Shown here: piece after piece, positions 1 through 12,600 of the stretch
Layout of the letters: the number at the start of each line of letters is the position of its first letter
Position numbering within the stretch: the first letter of the stretch is position 1
Source of the DNA: Humulus lupulus
Taxonomy: Eukaryota > Streptophyta > Magnoliopsida > Rosales > Cannabaceae
Length of the DNA: 64,000 nucleotides
Direction: 5' to 3'
NCBI RefSeq assembly: GCF_963169125.1
Contig: NC_084793.1
Location: forward strand, 46,061,578-46,125,577
Program-made: the position numbers and the translations under genes
The notes under the pieces: model-generated
What the model was told of the DNA's origin: nothing
What the model saw: the letters and a program-made list of their open reading frames with translations, nothing else
The model's database searches: none

Positions 1-427
1 ACAAACCCATCACGAAATCCATGGCTATATCGTCCCATTTCCATTCTCGAATGCTAAGTGGTTGCAATAAGCTTGCAGGCCGCTGATGTTCTACTTTCAC
101 TTACTGGCATACTAAACATTTAGACGCATATTCTGCTATATCTTTCTTCATTCCTAGCCACCAATACATTGCCTTAATGTCGTGAGTCATCTTGGTCAAC
201 CCTGGGTGAACTGAGTATGGGGTATGGTGTGCTTCTTCTAAAATCTTCATCTTAATCCCTTGATCATTCGGCACGCATACCCGATCCTTATATCTCAATA
301 ACCCCTGTCCTGATATTGAGAAATATGTGGCCTTGCCTTCTTTAACTGCATCCATATGTACTACTAATGTGTCATCATGCCCTTGCCCATTCCGTATTTC
401 TTCTAGCGGACTTGACTGGATAGACAA
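1..427 (-). pseudogene. Ty3/gypsy integrase N-terminus, partial
   Basis: The frame at 101-427 contains the HHCC zinc-binding domain of a retroelement integrase: histidines in EEAHHTPYSVHPG and cysteines in YASKCLVCQ. A stop follows, then the catalytic core starts in readable form ([11 protein letters not shown]), the Asp being the first of the D,D-E triad. The window ends there, so the remaining catalytic residues and any chromodomain cannot be judged. Confidence 0.85.
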
Positions 428-437
428 GTTAGCCAGC

Positions 438-1020
438 TTACCGATCTTCTATTCCGGCACTGATCAGCTCCTGCTGTAGCGGCTTTTCTAATCCAGCTGA
501 TGCCGCTAGAATTCCATAGCTCTTCTTACTTAGCGCATCAGCAACTACGTTTGCTTTTCCCGGGTGGTATAGGATTTCGCAGTCATAATCCTTCACTAGT
601 TCTAACCACCTGCGCTGCCTCATGTTGAGCTCCTTTTGCGTGAAGAAATACTTTAAGCTTTTGTGGTCCGTATAAATCTCACACTGTTCTCCATAAAGAT
701 AATGGTGCCAGATTATCAATGCAAAGACCACCGCTGCCAACTCCATATCGTGTGATGGATAGCGTTTCTCGTACTCCTTCAGTTGCCTTGAGGCGTAGGC
801 TATCACCTTGTCATTCTGCATTAGCACACAACCCAACCCTTGCTTTGACGCATCGCAGTAGACTACAAACTTATTGTTGGGTGTCGATACACAAAGTATT
901 GGTGCTGCGCACAACATATCCTTAAGCAACTTGAAGCTCTCTTCACACTTATCCGTCCAGCTGAACCTCTGCTGTTTCCAGGTCAGGTTGGTGAGTGGAG
1001 TGGCTATCTTAGAAAAGCCT
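438..1020 (-). pseudogene. Ty3/gypsy RNase H remnant
   Basis: A 163-codon open stretch (438-929) reads as Ty3/gypsy RNase H with the RT thumb/tether just before it. Visible motifs are [17 protein letters not shown] (first catalytic Asp), [20 protein letters not shown] (catalytic Glu), [11 protein letters not shown] and [14 protein letters not shown]. The tether continues to about 1020 with a recognisable LTNLTWK segment. This is the best preserved module of the element. It is closed off by stops on both sides, separating it from the integrase zinc finger at 101-427. Confidence 0.88.
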
Positions 1021-1113
1021 TCTACAAATCTTCGCTAATAATCTACTAGTCCTAGAAAACTTATTACCTAGGACGCAGTCTTAGGTCTTGGCCAATCCTT
1101 CACAGCCTCTATC

Positions 1114-2129
1114 TTAGATGGGTCTACAGCAACTCCTTCTTTGGATACTATGTGCCCGAGGAACGCTACTTACGACATCCAAAATTCGCACTTCTTCAAC
1201 TTGGCGTAAAGCTAATGCTCCTTCAGTCGTAACAAGGTCATTCTTAAATGTTCCTCGTGCTCGTCTTCGTCCTTTGAATACACCAAGATAACTGTCGATG
1301 AACACTACGACAAATTTATCAAAGTAATCCTTAAAGACCCTATTCATTAAATCCATGAATGCGGCTGGAGCATTGGTAAGACCAAAAGACATAACTAGAA
1401 ACTCGTAATGCCCATAACAAGTTCAAAAAGTTGTCTCAGGAATATCCTCTTCCCGTACCTTGAGTTGATGATACCCGGACCGAAGATCGATCTTTGAAAA
1501 CATGGTTGCTCCTCAAAGTTGATCAAACAAGTCGTCAATCCGGGGTAACGGGTACTTATTCTTAATCGTCACTTTGTTCAGCTCGCGGTAATCTATGCAC
1601 ATCCGCATACTTCCGTCCTTCTTCTTCACAAATAGAACCGGTGCTCCCCATGGTGAATGGCTCGGTCTAATGAATCCCAAGTCTAAGAGTTATTGTAGCT
1701 ATGTCTTTAACTCCTTGAGTTCGGTAGGTGCCATCCGGTACGGTGCCTTGGAGATAGGCTCGGTGCCCGGTACTAGTTCGATTATGAAGTCAATTTCCCG
1801 AGTCGGCAGCAATCCTGGTAAGTCGTCAGGAAATACTTCTGGAAATTCCTTTACAATGTGGACGTCTCCAACCTTTAGTGGTGTTTCCTTTAGCACATCT
1901 ATGACGCTAGCCAAAAATATGTGACATCCTTTTCTATCATCCTCTGAGCTTTGAGAGATGAAATAAGTGGTGTGTGTAGCCCTGAAACCTTTCCCATAAA
2001 GCATAGTCTCTGACTGTCAGGAGTCTCGAACATTACTTTCTTACGTCTGTAGTCGATGGTTGCGCCATGCCTTGCTAGCCAGTCCATTCCTACTATCACG
2101 TCGAAGTCTTTGATCTCCAGTTCTATCAA
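1114..2129 (-). pseudogene. Ty3/gypsy reverse transcriptase remnant
   Basis: Three overlapping minus-strand frames carry the start of RT (IIELVPGTEPISKAPYRMAP at about 1740-1800) and the palm region ([19 protein letters not shown] at about 1330-1390). The catalytic FIDD box is hit directly: near 1285-1300 the frame reads FID and then shifts, with the continuation ([12 protein letters not shown]) in another frame. A one-base insertion at this point removes the second catalytic aspartate. Known gypsy RTs need both aspartates, so this copy cannot encode an active enzyme. Confidence 0.85.
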
Positions 2130-2213
2130 GTCTCCTTCTAGTTCTACGTCCTATATTTTGATCGGTACGCCTCGTACTATCCGTGATGATAGGACTATTT
2201 CACCCGAAGGCAA

Positions 2214-3587
2214 TTATGTTAAAAACCTATTTCTAAATCTTTCACAAGGTTTGTCTAATTTTTCTATCATTCCTAACGAGATATACGAGTGACTGGTTCC
2301 CAAATCAAATAATATAGAACATACATTATTGAGGATAGGAATCTGACCTGTGACCACTTTATTGCTAGTGTCAGCTTCTCCTTGGGTTAAGGCAAAGACC
2401 CTGGCAGGAACCATCTTATTGTCCCTTTTCTCCCCTGTCTTGAGCTGGGGACATTCTCTCTTCCAGTGTCCTTCCTGACCACAATTATAGCATCCCTTGG
2501 TATTTGCACGACACTCACCAGGATGTTTCTTTTGGCACTTAGCACATTGCGGGTATTCTACATAACCTGGCATATTACCTCCATTGTTCGTTTGTGTCCT
2601 TTTATCGTTGTTGGACTGCTTGTTGTCAGGATGTCTTCTTTTCTGACCATTACTATTGTTATGTTGATGGCTGTTGTTGTGTTTGTTGTTCCGAACATTC
2701 TGAAGTTGACTCTGCTGCTTAGGCTCAGGCTTACTGGCCTCCTCTTTACTAACATTCGCCTGAAGCCTTTCGACTTCTATTTCTGTTTCTAGAACATCGG
2801 CATAAGTAGTATTTCCTAGGTTTGCTAACTTAGCCCCTTAATCAATCTTTGGTCTAAGTCCTCTGACGAACTTGGTAACCCTCAGAAAGTTAGTTGAAAC
2901 CATATCTGGTGCAAATTTAGCTAGTCGGACGAACTGCCGAGCATACTCTGCTACTGATAAGTTCCCTTGCTTTAGACCAGTGAACTCCTTGAATTTTGTA
3001 GCGATGACAATTGGGTTGTAGTACTTTTTGTAGAACAGCTCCAAAAATTTGGTCTAAGTCATGGTGGCGACATCGTGAGTCTGCTGAACTAAGTCCCACC
3101 ATATTCTATCATCCTTCTTGAGCAGAGACGAAATGCAGGATATGCAGTCCGCGTTTCCAAGATTCATGTGCGCTAGAATCGGCTCTACATTTCTGAGCCA
3201 TTCTTCTACCTCAAAGGGGTCTGTTGTCCCTTCAAAGTTCGGAGTGTGTTGCTTATGAAATCACTCGTAGATTGGCTCCATGTGCTGAACTGGATATGGC
3301 GCATAGTTCGCCATTGGCCATCCCCCATAAGGACCTACTTGAGGCTGCGATTGCAGCGGCGGCGGAGGCTGAGTCTGAGTCTATTGTCATTATTGCTGCA
3401 ATAATTCCTCCACTTGCTGTCGTAGCTTGGTAATTTCTACAGTGTTGTCAACCGGCGGCAGCGCACTTTTGTTAGCAGTAGTATTGGTAGCACGCGCTCC
3501 CCTTCTGCGAATTAGAGGGGCTTCATTGCTCTTAGGAGCGGCGTTGGAGGCATTGGCATTGGTGCGTGCAGACCTTCTAAGCAACAC
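2214..3587 (-). pseudogene. Ty3/gypsy gag and protease remnant
   Basis: Minus-strand reading frames cover the nucleocapsid part of Gag and the aspartic protease. A CCHC zinc knuckle (CYNCGQEGHWKREC, spacing CX2CX4HX4C) lies near 2440-2500. A retropepsin-like box (DLGTSHSYIS) lies near 2280-2310, where families usually have DSG or DTG; the serine/threonine is replaced by leucine, so the protease is probably inactive. The N-terminal part (3390-3587) is rich in Arg, Ala and Asn. A capsid-like stretch (LKQGNLSVAEYARQF and neighbours, 2838-3044) is in a different frame from its neighbours, so at least two frameshifts separate the pieces. No intact Gag can be read. Confidence 0.8.
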
Positions 3588-5108
3588 CTTTAGCGGAGTT
3601 CTAACAATCGAGAAAACGTGTTAGAACTTACCCTAATAGGCTTTAAGGCAAAAACTTAATCTAAGCAAACATAACTCAGACTTATTAATAATGATTTCTT
3701 ATGAAAAAGTTATATAAGCCTTCTTTATAAGTAGGGTGTGTTTCTATACTTAGAAAAATAAGTCATCTTTATTATTTTCTAAGTGTGTTTCTAATAATCC
3801 TATATGACTTAATTCTCAGGCTCGAAGCTCGTCGTTGTTCCAAAGTTAACCATATTGACGGAGGGTTGGGATCATTAAAATTGTTCCCACTACTATGGCC
3901 CCCTAACTCTCAATATAGAACCCAGTCCATTGATTTGCATCCACCTTCACCGAACTTGATCATTATTTATTATTTATTATGATTGCAAAAGAAAAATCAA
4001 ACTCATAAATGTCATTAAAAAATAACAATAATATTATTTGGAAAAATGTTTTCACTAAATACAACATAATAGCAAATAAAATAAATAAAGAAACTAATCT
4101 ATTCTAAAAATTGGGATCTTCTACATTTGATCCTTCATCTAACATATCATCATCTATCTCCTCATAATCATCATTTTCGTGAGCCTCAAAATTTCCTCTA
4201 GGAAGATTCGTAAAGATTCTATTTTTTTGTTCTTTTGTGAATTGGAATTCCATCTTAGAGGTAAACCTAAGTATGAGAAAATAATATCTCATAGCTACTG
4301 GTAATTCATCTTCATCATCTACTATCTCCCATATTTCTTCTAAAGTTGCAATTAGAATAGGAAAATCTTTAAAAAGTCTAATCACTAAAACATACTGCTC
4401 TGCTCTCATCATGATTTTCTTAGTTGTTTGGAGGTGACCTATCTCATTGTGGAATAAAAGTAATCTCCGAGTGATACTTTCTAGCACTCCTACTGTATTT
4501 CTTGGTTCTCTAATTCTTTTCAAGGCCTTAATGGCTTGAATATCCTCATAGGTTAAGGCTCCATCCATTCTTAACTAAAAACATAAGGCTAAAACGTTAG
4601 CTAAACACATAAACTGTAGAGTCCAAGAAGTTTACATAGCTAGTTAGATAGTAGTAGTAATAGTAATAGCTAGTAATAATTGTAGTATTTTATGACTGTG
4701 GCTTTTGGTTCAAGCCGGGACGTAGTTGGACACTCGTAGTAACACTTGTAGATTTTATAAGTTTAGCCTATAGTTTAAGAATATTAATTATAACCTAAGG
4801 TTTGATTAATATGACTGATTATGAAGATGATAATTATTATACTATAAGGTTTAGATAGACCAAATAAGGAAATGACACTTGTCATGTGTATGTTTAATGA
4901 ATAATTAAGTATTTTGAGGAATAAGAGTAATATTTGAACATCCTAGGGTCTGCCAGCAGCTTTGAAATCGTTAAAGGACTTAGTCAAGGCTGTTTACTCA
5001 ATTCAAATGAGGCTGAAAAAGTGTAATTACGTATATAATATTTCAACATATGCCGATATATCGCATCTCTAGGGGGCGATATATCGCCATACGGGGATAC
5101 GAAAAACA
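3588..5108 (-). other. Leader and probable 5' LTR of the gypsy element
   Basis: This AT-rich stretch lies upstream of gag in the element's orientation. It should contain the leader and the 5' LTR. The far end has two copies of the self-complementary decamer CGATATATCG (about 5053 and 5079) separated by a short G-rich spacer. No matching second LTR is in the window, so the LTR start cannot be placed. One uninterrupted reading frame (4104-4568) is listed separately. Confidence 0.5.
4104..4568 (-). CDS. Uncharacterised 154-codon open reading frame upstream of gag
   Basis: An ATG-initiated, uninterrupted frame of 154 codons on the same strand as the gypsy element, about 500 bp upstream of gag. 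I do not recognise the product. The first 110 residues are mixed charged/hydrophobic and likely helical (IQAIKALKRIREPRN near the N-terminus). The last 30 are strongly acidic (YEEIDDDMLDEGSNVEDPNF). No signal peptide or membrane segment is evident. It is remarkable for staying open while every known domain of the same element is broken. It could be an extra retrotransposon ORF, a captured host fragment, or chance. I infer no function. Confidence 0.35.
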   Translation of the reverse strand: MDGALTYEDIQAIKALKRIREPRNTVGVLESITRRLLLFHNEIGHLQTTKKIMMRAEQYVLVIRLFKDFPILIATLEEIWEIVDDEDELPVAMRYYFLILRFTSKMEFQFTKEQKNRIFTNLPRGNFEAHENDDYEEIDDDMLDEGSNVEDPNF

Positions 5109-5375
5109 CGTATACGAAAAGACTCAAAGACACTTGATAGGCTTCAAGAGGTAATTGTTCATGTTCTTGAATATTTATGTGATTGTATATTATATATAAA
5201 TATATTGTATATTTATATATATGTTGCATGATTAATAATATTGTATGTTAATGTTTATGTCTGGATGTTTTCTTGTTCATATAAATTGTTTATATGAATG
5301 ATGAATTTTTTTATTTTTTTAAACAATGGGCCCACCATGCCTATTCCCCTGCGTACTTTGAATGCTTTTCCAACA
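5109..5375 (+). repeat. 5' LTR remnant of the old copia element
   Basis: About 260 bp, similar throughout to 29851-30113; the conserved end reads CTATTCCCCTGCGTAC and closes in CAACA. The left side is cut by the gypsy element. The PBS starts two bases after the end, which fixes this as a 5' LTR. Confidence 0.82.
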
Positions 5376-7353
5376 ATTGGTACCAGCGCAGGTCATTAGT
5401 CTATGAAAATTATTAATTGATGTGTGGGATTATATGTAATTTTATATTATATGTGATATATGTTTGAATGGATGGATGTTTATTTTCATGATGATAGATT
5501 CTTAAGGGTTGTTTATAATAGTGATTTTGGGTTTAGGAATTGTTCTTAAATTTTTTAGAAGAAATATGTAAGCCAATTTTGGGGCATAGGAATTTTCTAA
5601 ATTATTTTAAAAATTCTAGGTAAAATTATGTTGTGGCCCGAGACCCAAGCCCGAGCCCGAGCCTAGCCCCAAGTTGCTGCTTGCGCTAGCCAGGTCGTAC
5701 GTGCTTGCCCTCCGCTCCCCTACGCGCCTACCTGATGCCAGCCCATGCCCATGCGGCACCTGCACCCCTGCCAGTGTGCGCCCCAGCCGCGCCCAGCCAT
5801 GCACACCGCCAGACCAATCTTCACCCGCCGCACCCTTGGTACACACCTAGGGTTTTACAAACCCTAGTGTGTTGTTAGCATAGTTATTTTAATTATTCAT
5901 TTAATTAAAAATCATAAATTAAAATAATGTTGATTTTTTTCCCTAATTAAAAATGTTTTAATTGTTATCTTCCATATTTAAAATTGTTTTAATTAAAAAT
6001 ATACAAAATTAAAATTATCATGAATTTTAATTTATTAAAATTAAATTGTTTAATTTTATTTTTGAATTAAACTACCCAAATTCAAATTAGGCCTTAGAAA
6101 CTTTTGTGTGTTAAAACCCAAAGTTTAATTATTTTAAAAGTTTGTTTAAAATAATTTAAAAGTTGTATAATTCAAAATGGATATGGAAAAGGGTGGCAAT
6201 GGCTCAACAAGACTGCATCTCAAGGTTGAAGATCAAAGTGCTCTTAGTCAGGTCATAGTTAGTCAGGGTTACATTTTCGTGTATTTTTTACAAGTGTTGT
6301 AATTTTTCTAAAAATACCCAAAAGTTACCATACCCGCTTTTATTTTCTTATTATAAATGTTTGAATGTGACTAAAATGTTTAATATTTTGTCATGCACTA
6401 TAACATGCAACACATATACCCACACAGTATGCAATTAGCATTCATTACATTCTTGTAGAAACATACTATTAGGAACGTCCTATATTTTGTTATATGTTTA
6501 TATATGATAGATCATATAATAATAAATTTAGTCTTAATTAGTTAATATTGTAAATCAAAATTAAATTTGTTTAATTTGTTGTTTTAATGAAAAATGTTTT
6601 ATTAAAATAAAAATGATATTCTCTTAATTAAAGCAAAACTAGAATTAGAATTAAGGGCAAGATTTTGTTTTTGTTTTGCTTAATTGGATTAGTAATTATT
6701 AGGATATAATTTGGTAAAAATAATTAAATTTATTTTTACAACTAAATTAAAAAATATTGATTTTATGAAAAACACGTCTTTTCAAAATAATAAGTGGGAG
6801 AGGGAATTATGACAATAAGTCTCATGGTCTCCATTATTGGTTGAACACCGACACGCATGGGAAGGGCCTTGTGTCGCCTCCGTTTGCGGCCTCCCTAAGG
6901 AAAGACTTTCGAATATGTTTATTTTATCTCAAGGGTTACTTCTCTTATGAGAATATAATCAGTGATGTATTTCAAGTTTGACTGGCCCTAAGACACACTC
7001 TTGAGTTAAGTCATTGATTGAAAATAATGGGTTACACTCCAAAGGGGTATCTAGGCTTTCGAGCACGACTAGTGCATCTTGACCAAACTAGCGGTAGTTT
7101 ATAAGTCAAAAGAGAAAAAGGCACTTTTAAGTTTTCACTTATGAATTTGAGATTTGTCTCAAAATTAATTTGGAATTAGTCTGACCTACCCAAGGTGGTC
7201 CATTGATTTTCAAATTAATTTATCATGAATTAGTATATATTTTATGTGTTTTTATATGTTGCATTCATGCATCATACTTACTTTTCCAAATAAAATCTAA
7301 AATTTATTGTATGTTTTAATTCATTATATGTTATTTATTTATTTCTAGCAACA
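5376..7353 (+). other. Untranslated leader of the old copia element with a GC-rich island
   Basis: The PBS is at 5378-5389, followed by nearly 2 kb without a credible reading frame. Most is AT-rich, but 5630-5855 is abruptly GC-rich (repeated GAGCCC and GCCCA words) with sharp edges. The stretch at 6790-7120 has mixed composition with unique-looking sequence. No splice or gene signal is convincing. Confidence 0.5.
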
Positions 7354-7915
7354 ATGGTTAATTATCTTAATCCTGATCATATACTTGAAAACTTGGGAAA
7401 TCAAACTACCTCATTGACAAACTCTTGGAAATGATTTCATTTAGTTTTAACCACATAAGAAGATGGTACGATGGGATTCACTTTGTCTTCGGAACACAAA
7501 ACTTGTATGGTGCGATCTATGATCTACCACCAGCACTAGAGGTTCCAAGCTTTTCATCCAACTTTGATGAACATGAAGAATATGGTGAATGGATGAGATC
7601 GAATCACCTGGCACGTCAATGCATGTTATCAACCATGCATGGCAACATTAAATAAAGATATATGGTTATTGAAACTGCATACAAAATGTGGGTCATGATA
7701 AAGAATGATGCTATATCACATGTCAATTTTTGATATACAGGGTAAATTCGATTTACTCAAAATCTCTTCTTTAATAATTTTGAATGGTTTATTCAAAATT
7801 CTTCCACTAATATTATTTTTCATATGTTCTTATTTTCAGGGATGTAGAAATCTTTTGAGAAAAAGAGTAGTTGCATTGAAACCAAAGCAAAGAAGAAATG
7901 ATGAAGACAATTGAA
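7354..7915 (+). pseudogene. Copia gag remnant
   Basis: A plus-strand frame around 7425-7655 reads like the N-terminal half of a copia Gag (RWYDGIHFVFGTQNLYGAI and EEYGEWMRSNHLARQCML). The upstream ATG at 7354 opens a frame that hits a stop after about 25 codons. A basic segment (RKRVVALKPKQRRNDED) at about 7840-7915 may be a displaced nucleocapsid or linker piece. No zinc knuckle is readable. The region is strongly decayed. Confidence 0.55.
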
Positions 7916-9544
7916 TAAAGAAAAGATTAGTTTATAAATTTATTTTAATTAGTTTAAAACAATTTAAATTTTTTGTCATTTTGAAATAGTTGGTTTTCAT
8001 TATGAAGTTCTTTTTCTTTAAAGTAGTTCTAGAATTCTTTCTAGAAACTATGTTTTTAGATTCCTTTATTTGATGAATGAACAAGTTTAGTATTTCTTTT
8101 GAATAATAAATTCAGTTGTTATTTTTGAAATATACTCGTTCCACCTATTTCATCAATGAGTATAAATGATAAATATGAATTATTTATTATTGTGCAAATC
8201 ATAGATTTAATAAGACATCTTATTCCAACCACAATTAAGTGAAACATATATGTGGATTATTTTTTAGATTGACTTTTAATTAATTAGACACATAAAACAA
8301 ATAAAAGACAGTCTTTTATTGGAACCATTCACTGGTTCTCTCCCTATTTATATAGTCTATTAAAGTTAACCAAAAGACCTTTCTCTTATAAAGGCTCAAA
8401 AATCGCATAATTGTTTAGCTAATATATAGAGATGTATGTTGAACATTTTAATGTTCAAAGTTAAAAGAAATAATAAATAGTAAGTGAATATTGATTGACA
8501 TTTATTTTAGATATGTTTAACTTTGATTGAATGTAAAGAAAATTTCTAGAAATTTTCATGCAACATTCAAAATAATGTCACTTAGAGGCTTGTTTGATCT
8601 GATCAAAAGGAAGTCTAAACTCAAATTTAGAATTCAAGTAATTTGCATGTGAACTTGGAATTCAAACCAAACTCACATACAACTAGAATGCTAAGCAAAA
8701 TTAGTATTTTGGAAATGGAATATAATCATATTAGATAAGATTATATTCATGATGAGTAATCATTATCGTCTTCATTATTTCTATAATTTTAACACTTGTT
8801 ATACTCTGTACATGTTTGATTGTACAACAACAAAGACTATGAAGTTTGGATTCATAAGTCGTTATGTGAATAAATTGAAAAATTTTCATGAAGTCATTTA
8901 GTGAAATATTTAATAATCCTAAAAGATTACAAAAAAGTTTGTATCTCTTAAATGCTACTTTAATGAAGCATGATTATTATAATCACTATATTTTCTAGTT
9001 AAATTGTACTAGAAATAATGACTGCAAGTCAAGTAAGCAAGTTACTGATAATTAACAATGATAAAACCAAAGAAAATCACAAATTTTGTAAAGCATTGTT
9101 GTAGTGGGAGCGTTAGTTAGTAACTACTCCATTAAAAATGTAATGATAGTTAAATTGTGTGCAACACAATCTAACTATACTTCATTCACATACTAGTATA
9201 TGAAATGAAAAAAAGTTTTTATGGGAAACAATGGTTGAAATACCATGAATCTGGAAATGGAATTTAGAATTTTATGACATCTGGATTCTTGAACATCCAA
9301 CTATAAAGTTCATTGAACTTCAGTTTGAAACAGGATATTCAATATTAAGAGGAGAACAGAAGAAAGTACAGACTTTTCAAAGTTAGGTTAATAACCTAAG
9401 GCTATGAACAGAAAGAATAATGTATAACTTGAATAAATATCTTCTACTATAACCAAACTTAAATATGTTTACATACTCTTATCCACAGCTTTATGCATGG
9501 ATTATGAGATAAATTTAAATGGATGTCTAAATAGTCTTTACTGA

Positions 9545-9790
9545 ATGGCTGACATGATAAAATTATTTGAAGATCTCGACCAGAAAGATTCTGTTGCGAT
9601 TCTAATTCTTTATATTGACAACGTTCTAATCATTGTGGATGATGCAGATAAATCTTCAATAGAAAAGAAATGGTTAGCTGAACATTTCCAAATATTAGAT
9701 TTAGAAAAGCCAAGAATATTCTTTACATTCAAGTCTATAGAGATTGAAAGAACAATCCTCTGGCATTGTCTCAACCGACTTATATAGATA
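9545..9790 (+). pseudogene. Copia reverse transcriptase remnant
   Basis: An 80-codon frame contains the palm of a copia RT: SVAILILYIDNVLIIVDDAD corresponds to the family YVDDILL box, with the second catalytic Asp replaced by Asn. It is followed by KKWLAEHFQILDLEKPRIFF, equal to the usual KxWLxxxFxMKDLG stretch. The surrounding 8000-10580 is decayed pol in which only short pieces can be read. The missing catalytic Asp and the stops mean no enzyme is made. Confidence 0.75.
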
Positions 9791-10596
9791 AGAAGCTCAA
9801 ATGCTTTAGTTTACAAAAATCCAAGAAAGGCTTTTGCCTTCCCGGTCAGGAGGATGTATTTTCTAAATAATAAATGTCCATTTATTCTTTTATTAGAAAA
9901 GAAGGACATGAGACAGTATTCATACAACTCAGTGATAGATTGTTTAATGTATCAAATGTTATGTATTCGAATTGACATTTGTTAAAACAGTGGGAATAGT
10001 CAGCAGTTATAAATCCAATAATGGATTGAGTCATTGAATAATTATAAGGACTTAATTTTGAGTATCTTGAATATAATAAAGATTACATGTATGTGCATTT
10101 AGGCAGAGACCTAAAATCCCAAAGGATGAACTGATTTTAAATCTTCAAAGATTGATATCAAAATCAACTTCCATAATAGTGGATGAGACACATTAATCTA
10201 GAAATTTATTAGACATTTCAGATTTGTATGTTTCACCACAAAACCCGAAATGTAACAGCTATGAGCAGTTAAATAGGCTATTTGATTTAGTTAAGTTCTT
10301 TGTCATTCTGGAAAGGATTTCAAACTAGAATAAAAAACTAGTATCTCATCGTGAAAGCAATAGAGATACAACTATTCTAGAAGAACTAGAAATCATGAGA
10401 GGGTAAAGTACATGAAATGAGGTATCATTTAATACAAGACAATTTTACATAATTGATGTAATAATCTTGAAGATAACTTCAAAAACAGTTTCTTACAAAA
10501 CTGTTACAAAGACTTTGTTAGAAAAATTCGATCACGAGAATATGATTGACATATTGAAAGAGATACCTCAATTTGCTTTAGGGCAAGTGGGAGATC

Positions 10597-11618
10597 TTTT
10601 AGAATAGTGCCCTTAAAGCAATTATAGTTGAAAAATGTTTTAAATGAAATAAAAAATTGAATTGAATTATTATATATATAGAGACTATGTCTGATATTAT
10701 GTTGATAATATTAAGTAAATTTCATAAAACTCTAAAGTTTATCTATGTGGTCTTAATCTCATATTGGTATGAGAGGATCGAGATTAAGATAATAAACTTA
10801 AAACAGTTTGCAGTAAAATAAAGTTATGGAATCTTTAGATTAATTACTGCTAGTACGATTCGCTAGTATCATGAATACAAGTGATCTAGATCCAAGTCGT
10901 TAGTGTAGTAGGACACTTTAGTGAAGATACTTTATATATAGTGATATATAGAATTGGGCCAGATGTGATTTTTCAATACTTGTTTAAACACTGTTTCATA
11001 GTATTAATCAAACACATCAAACGATGATCATAAACAAGATAATCTTAATCCTGAGGTTGCTATGAACTCATATATATTTCTTCTGATCCTTTAATTCATG
11101 CGGTAAGGTTTGTCAGAATGATCAGGCTAAGAACAATTATTTTGGGGACTCAATGATGTATATGGCTGGGGAGATAGTTTAACAGATATTGAATGCATAC
11201 CTTCTTATAGATTGAATAATGCTTCCCTATTGAGTTGACTTTTGGAACTGAAAATGTTATGAGCGCTCATGTTGCATACTTGTTGTGACACAACCTTCAT
11301 TAGTAAAGTCAATGGTACTCTAGGAACAAGATATAACTAAAAGGGTAAAACGGTAATTTTATTCTCTTTTAATTATGAATTATTAATAGAGGATTGATGT
11401 TGTGTAATGATTATATTAATTGACACTTTATTCTATAATAAAGTACTAAGTAAACATATGTCTATAATTATCAAGAGTTCAATCTCATATTTATAGTGGA
11501 GTAATCATGATATCAATAAATATGATTATTTAATCAAAGAGCTTTAATTAATAATCTATTATTTATTAGAGCTTGATATTATAGGTCCATAGGTCCTCAG
11601 GGTGGCTCTATCAACACC
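10597..11618 (+). repeat. 3' LTR of the old copia element, first segment
   Basis: Begins after the purine tract; the start (TTTTAGAATAGTGCCCTTAA) resembles the TGTTAGAAT start common in this copia group. It runs to the ATATC duplicated by the solo-LTR insertion. The other segments of the same LTR are 23946-24723 and 29688-30113. Confidence 0.65.
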
Positions 11619-12299
11619 ATATCTGTAGTGCACCAAATTTTTTTTTTTAGTTTATTAAAATTTTGTGATTTATTTTATTTAAGTGTTAAGTGTGATGAAT
11701 TGTTTTATTTAAATATTATTTATTTTATTTAGTTATTGTTGTTTTATTTGATTGTTTGATATTTTATTTAATTGTTAGAATTGTTGGTAGAATATTTTTT
11801 TGAAATTACTTGTTAAATGATATATATTTATTTTTATTTTAAAATGTGATTATGTGATATTTGGTTTAATGCACTAAGGTGCATGGTAGGTAGTGATGCA
11901 CCATAGTGATTGAGTATGTGCATGTGCATGGTTGCATAGTGTGCATGCAATAGTTTTCTACACATTAATTTCCTTTTATTGGTTTATTTATTTTTATTTA
12001 ATTAAGGGATTTAAAAGGAAAATAAAAGGAAAGGGAAATAAAGAGGCTTCTGTTCACACAAGAAAAACATTGGGAAACAAATGGTGAGAAATGATAGAGT
12101 TGTCATTTTTTGTATTCCCGTAACCTTAGACCTAGCCTCAGTAAAATGGGTATAAAATGGGCTGTGTATATCCAATTTAGACACAACTTATACCGTTAGA
12201 AAGCTAATAAAATTATCTACATTTTCTATGAATATAGTTTTTCCTAAAACGGGTCAAAACCCAGCTCCAAGTCACAGGACCTTAGAGCTACCACTACAA

Positions 12300-12600
12300 G
12301 AAAAAATGCTTTTAATAACATTGAAAATGTGTTATCAAAACATACGATAACACTTTCTGATGTGTTAAGACCGACTATGTTATCGTAGGTAAGGGTATTT
12401 TACATAAAACTTTATCAGTGTTATACAGATGTGTTATTGTACTATCAACGATAACACAATTTCTGTGTTATTTTAATAAATAGATAAGTGTTTAATTATG
12501 TTATTTATAGTCGATTATATAACACATTTCAATACTTATAAATTTGTGTTATACTACACTTTAGTATAACACATGTGTTATATTAGCTTAGAGAAACATA
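12300..12600. repeat. CACTA subterminal repeat region
   Basis: Around ten copies of GTGTTAT or its complement ATAACAC occur in both orientations, for example near 12329, 12346, 12431, 12449, 12464, 12522 and 12555. In known CACTA elements such clusters bind the TNPA-type protein. The right end has few copies, so the two ends are asymmetric. Confidence 0.7.

Larger units (their letters stand above)
1..5108 (-). mobile_element. Degenerate Ty3/gypsy retrotransposon, truncated by the window edge
   Basis: Read on the minus strand the domains run in order gag, protease, reverse transcriptase, RNase H and integrase, which is the Ty3/gypsy order. The integrase core begins at the window edge ([11 protein letters not shown] at about 1-40), so the rest and the 3' LTR lie outside. 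Coding is broken by several frameshifts and stops. The right boundary near 5108 is inferred: plus-strand sequence ends in CA there, giving TGTTTTTCG on the minus strand, and immediately beyond it sequence shared with 29851 onwards begins. The element thus appears to be inserted in the 5' LTR of the old copia element. I could not find its primer-binding site, so the LTR/leader limit between 3625 and 5108 is unresolved. The RNase H wording resembles the Tekay/Del chromovirus lineage, but that is inference. Confidence 0.85.
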
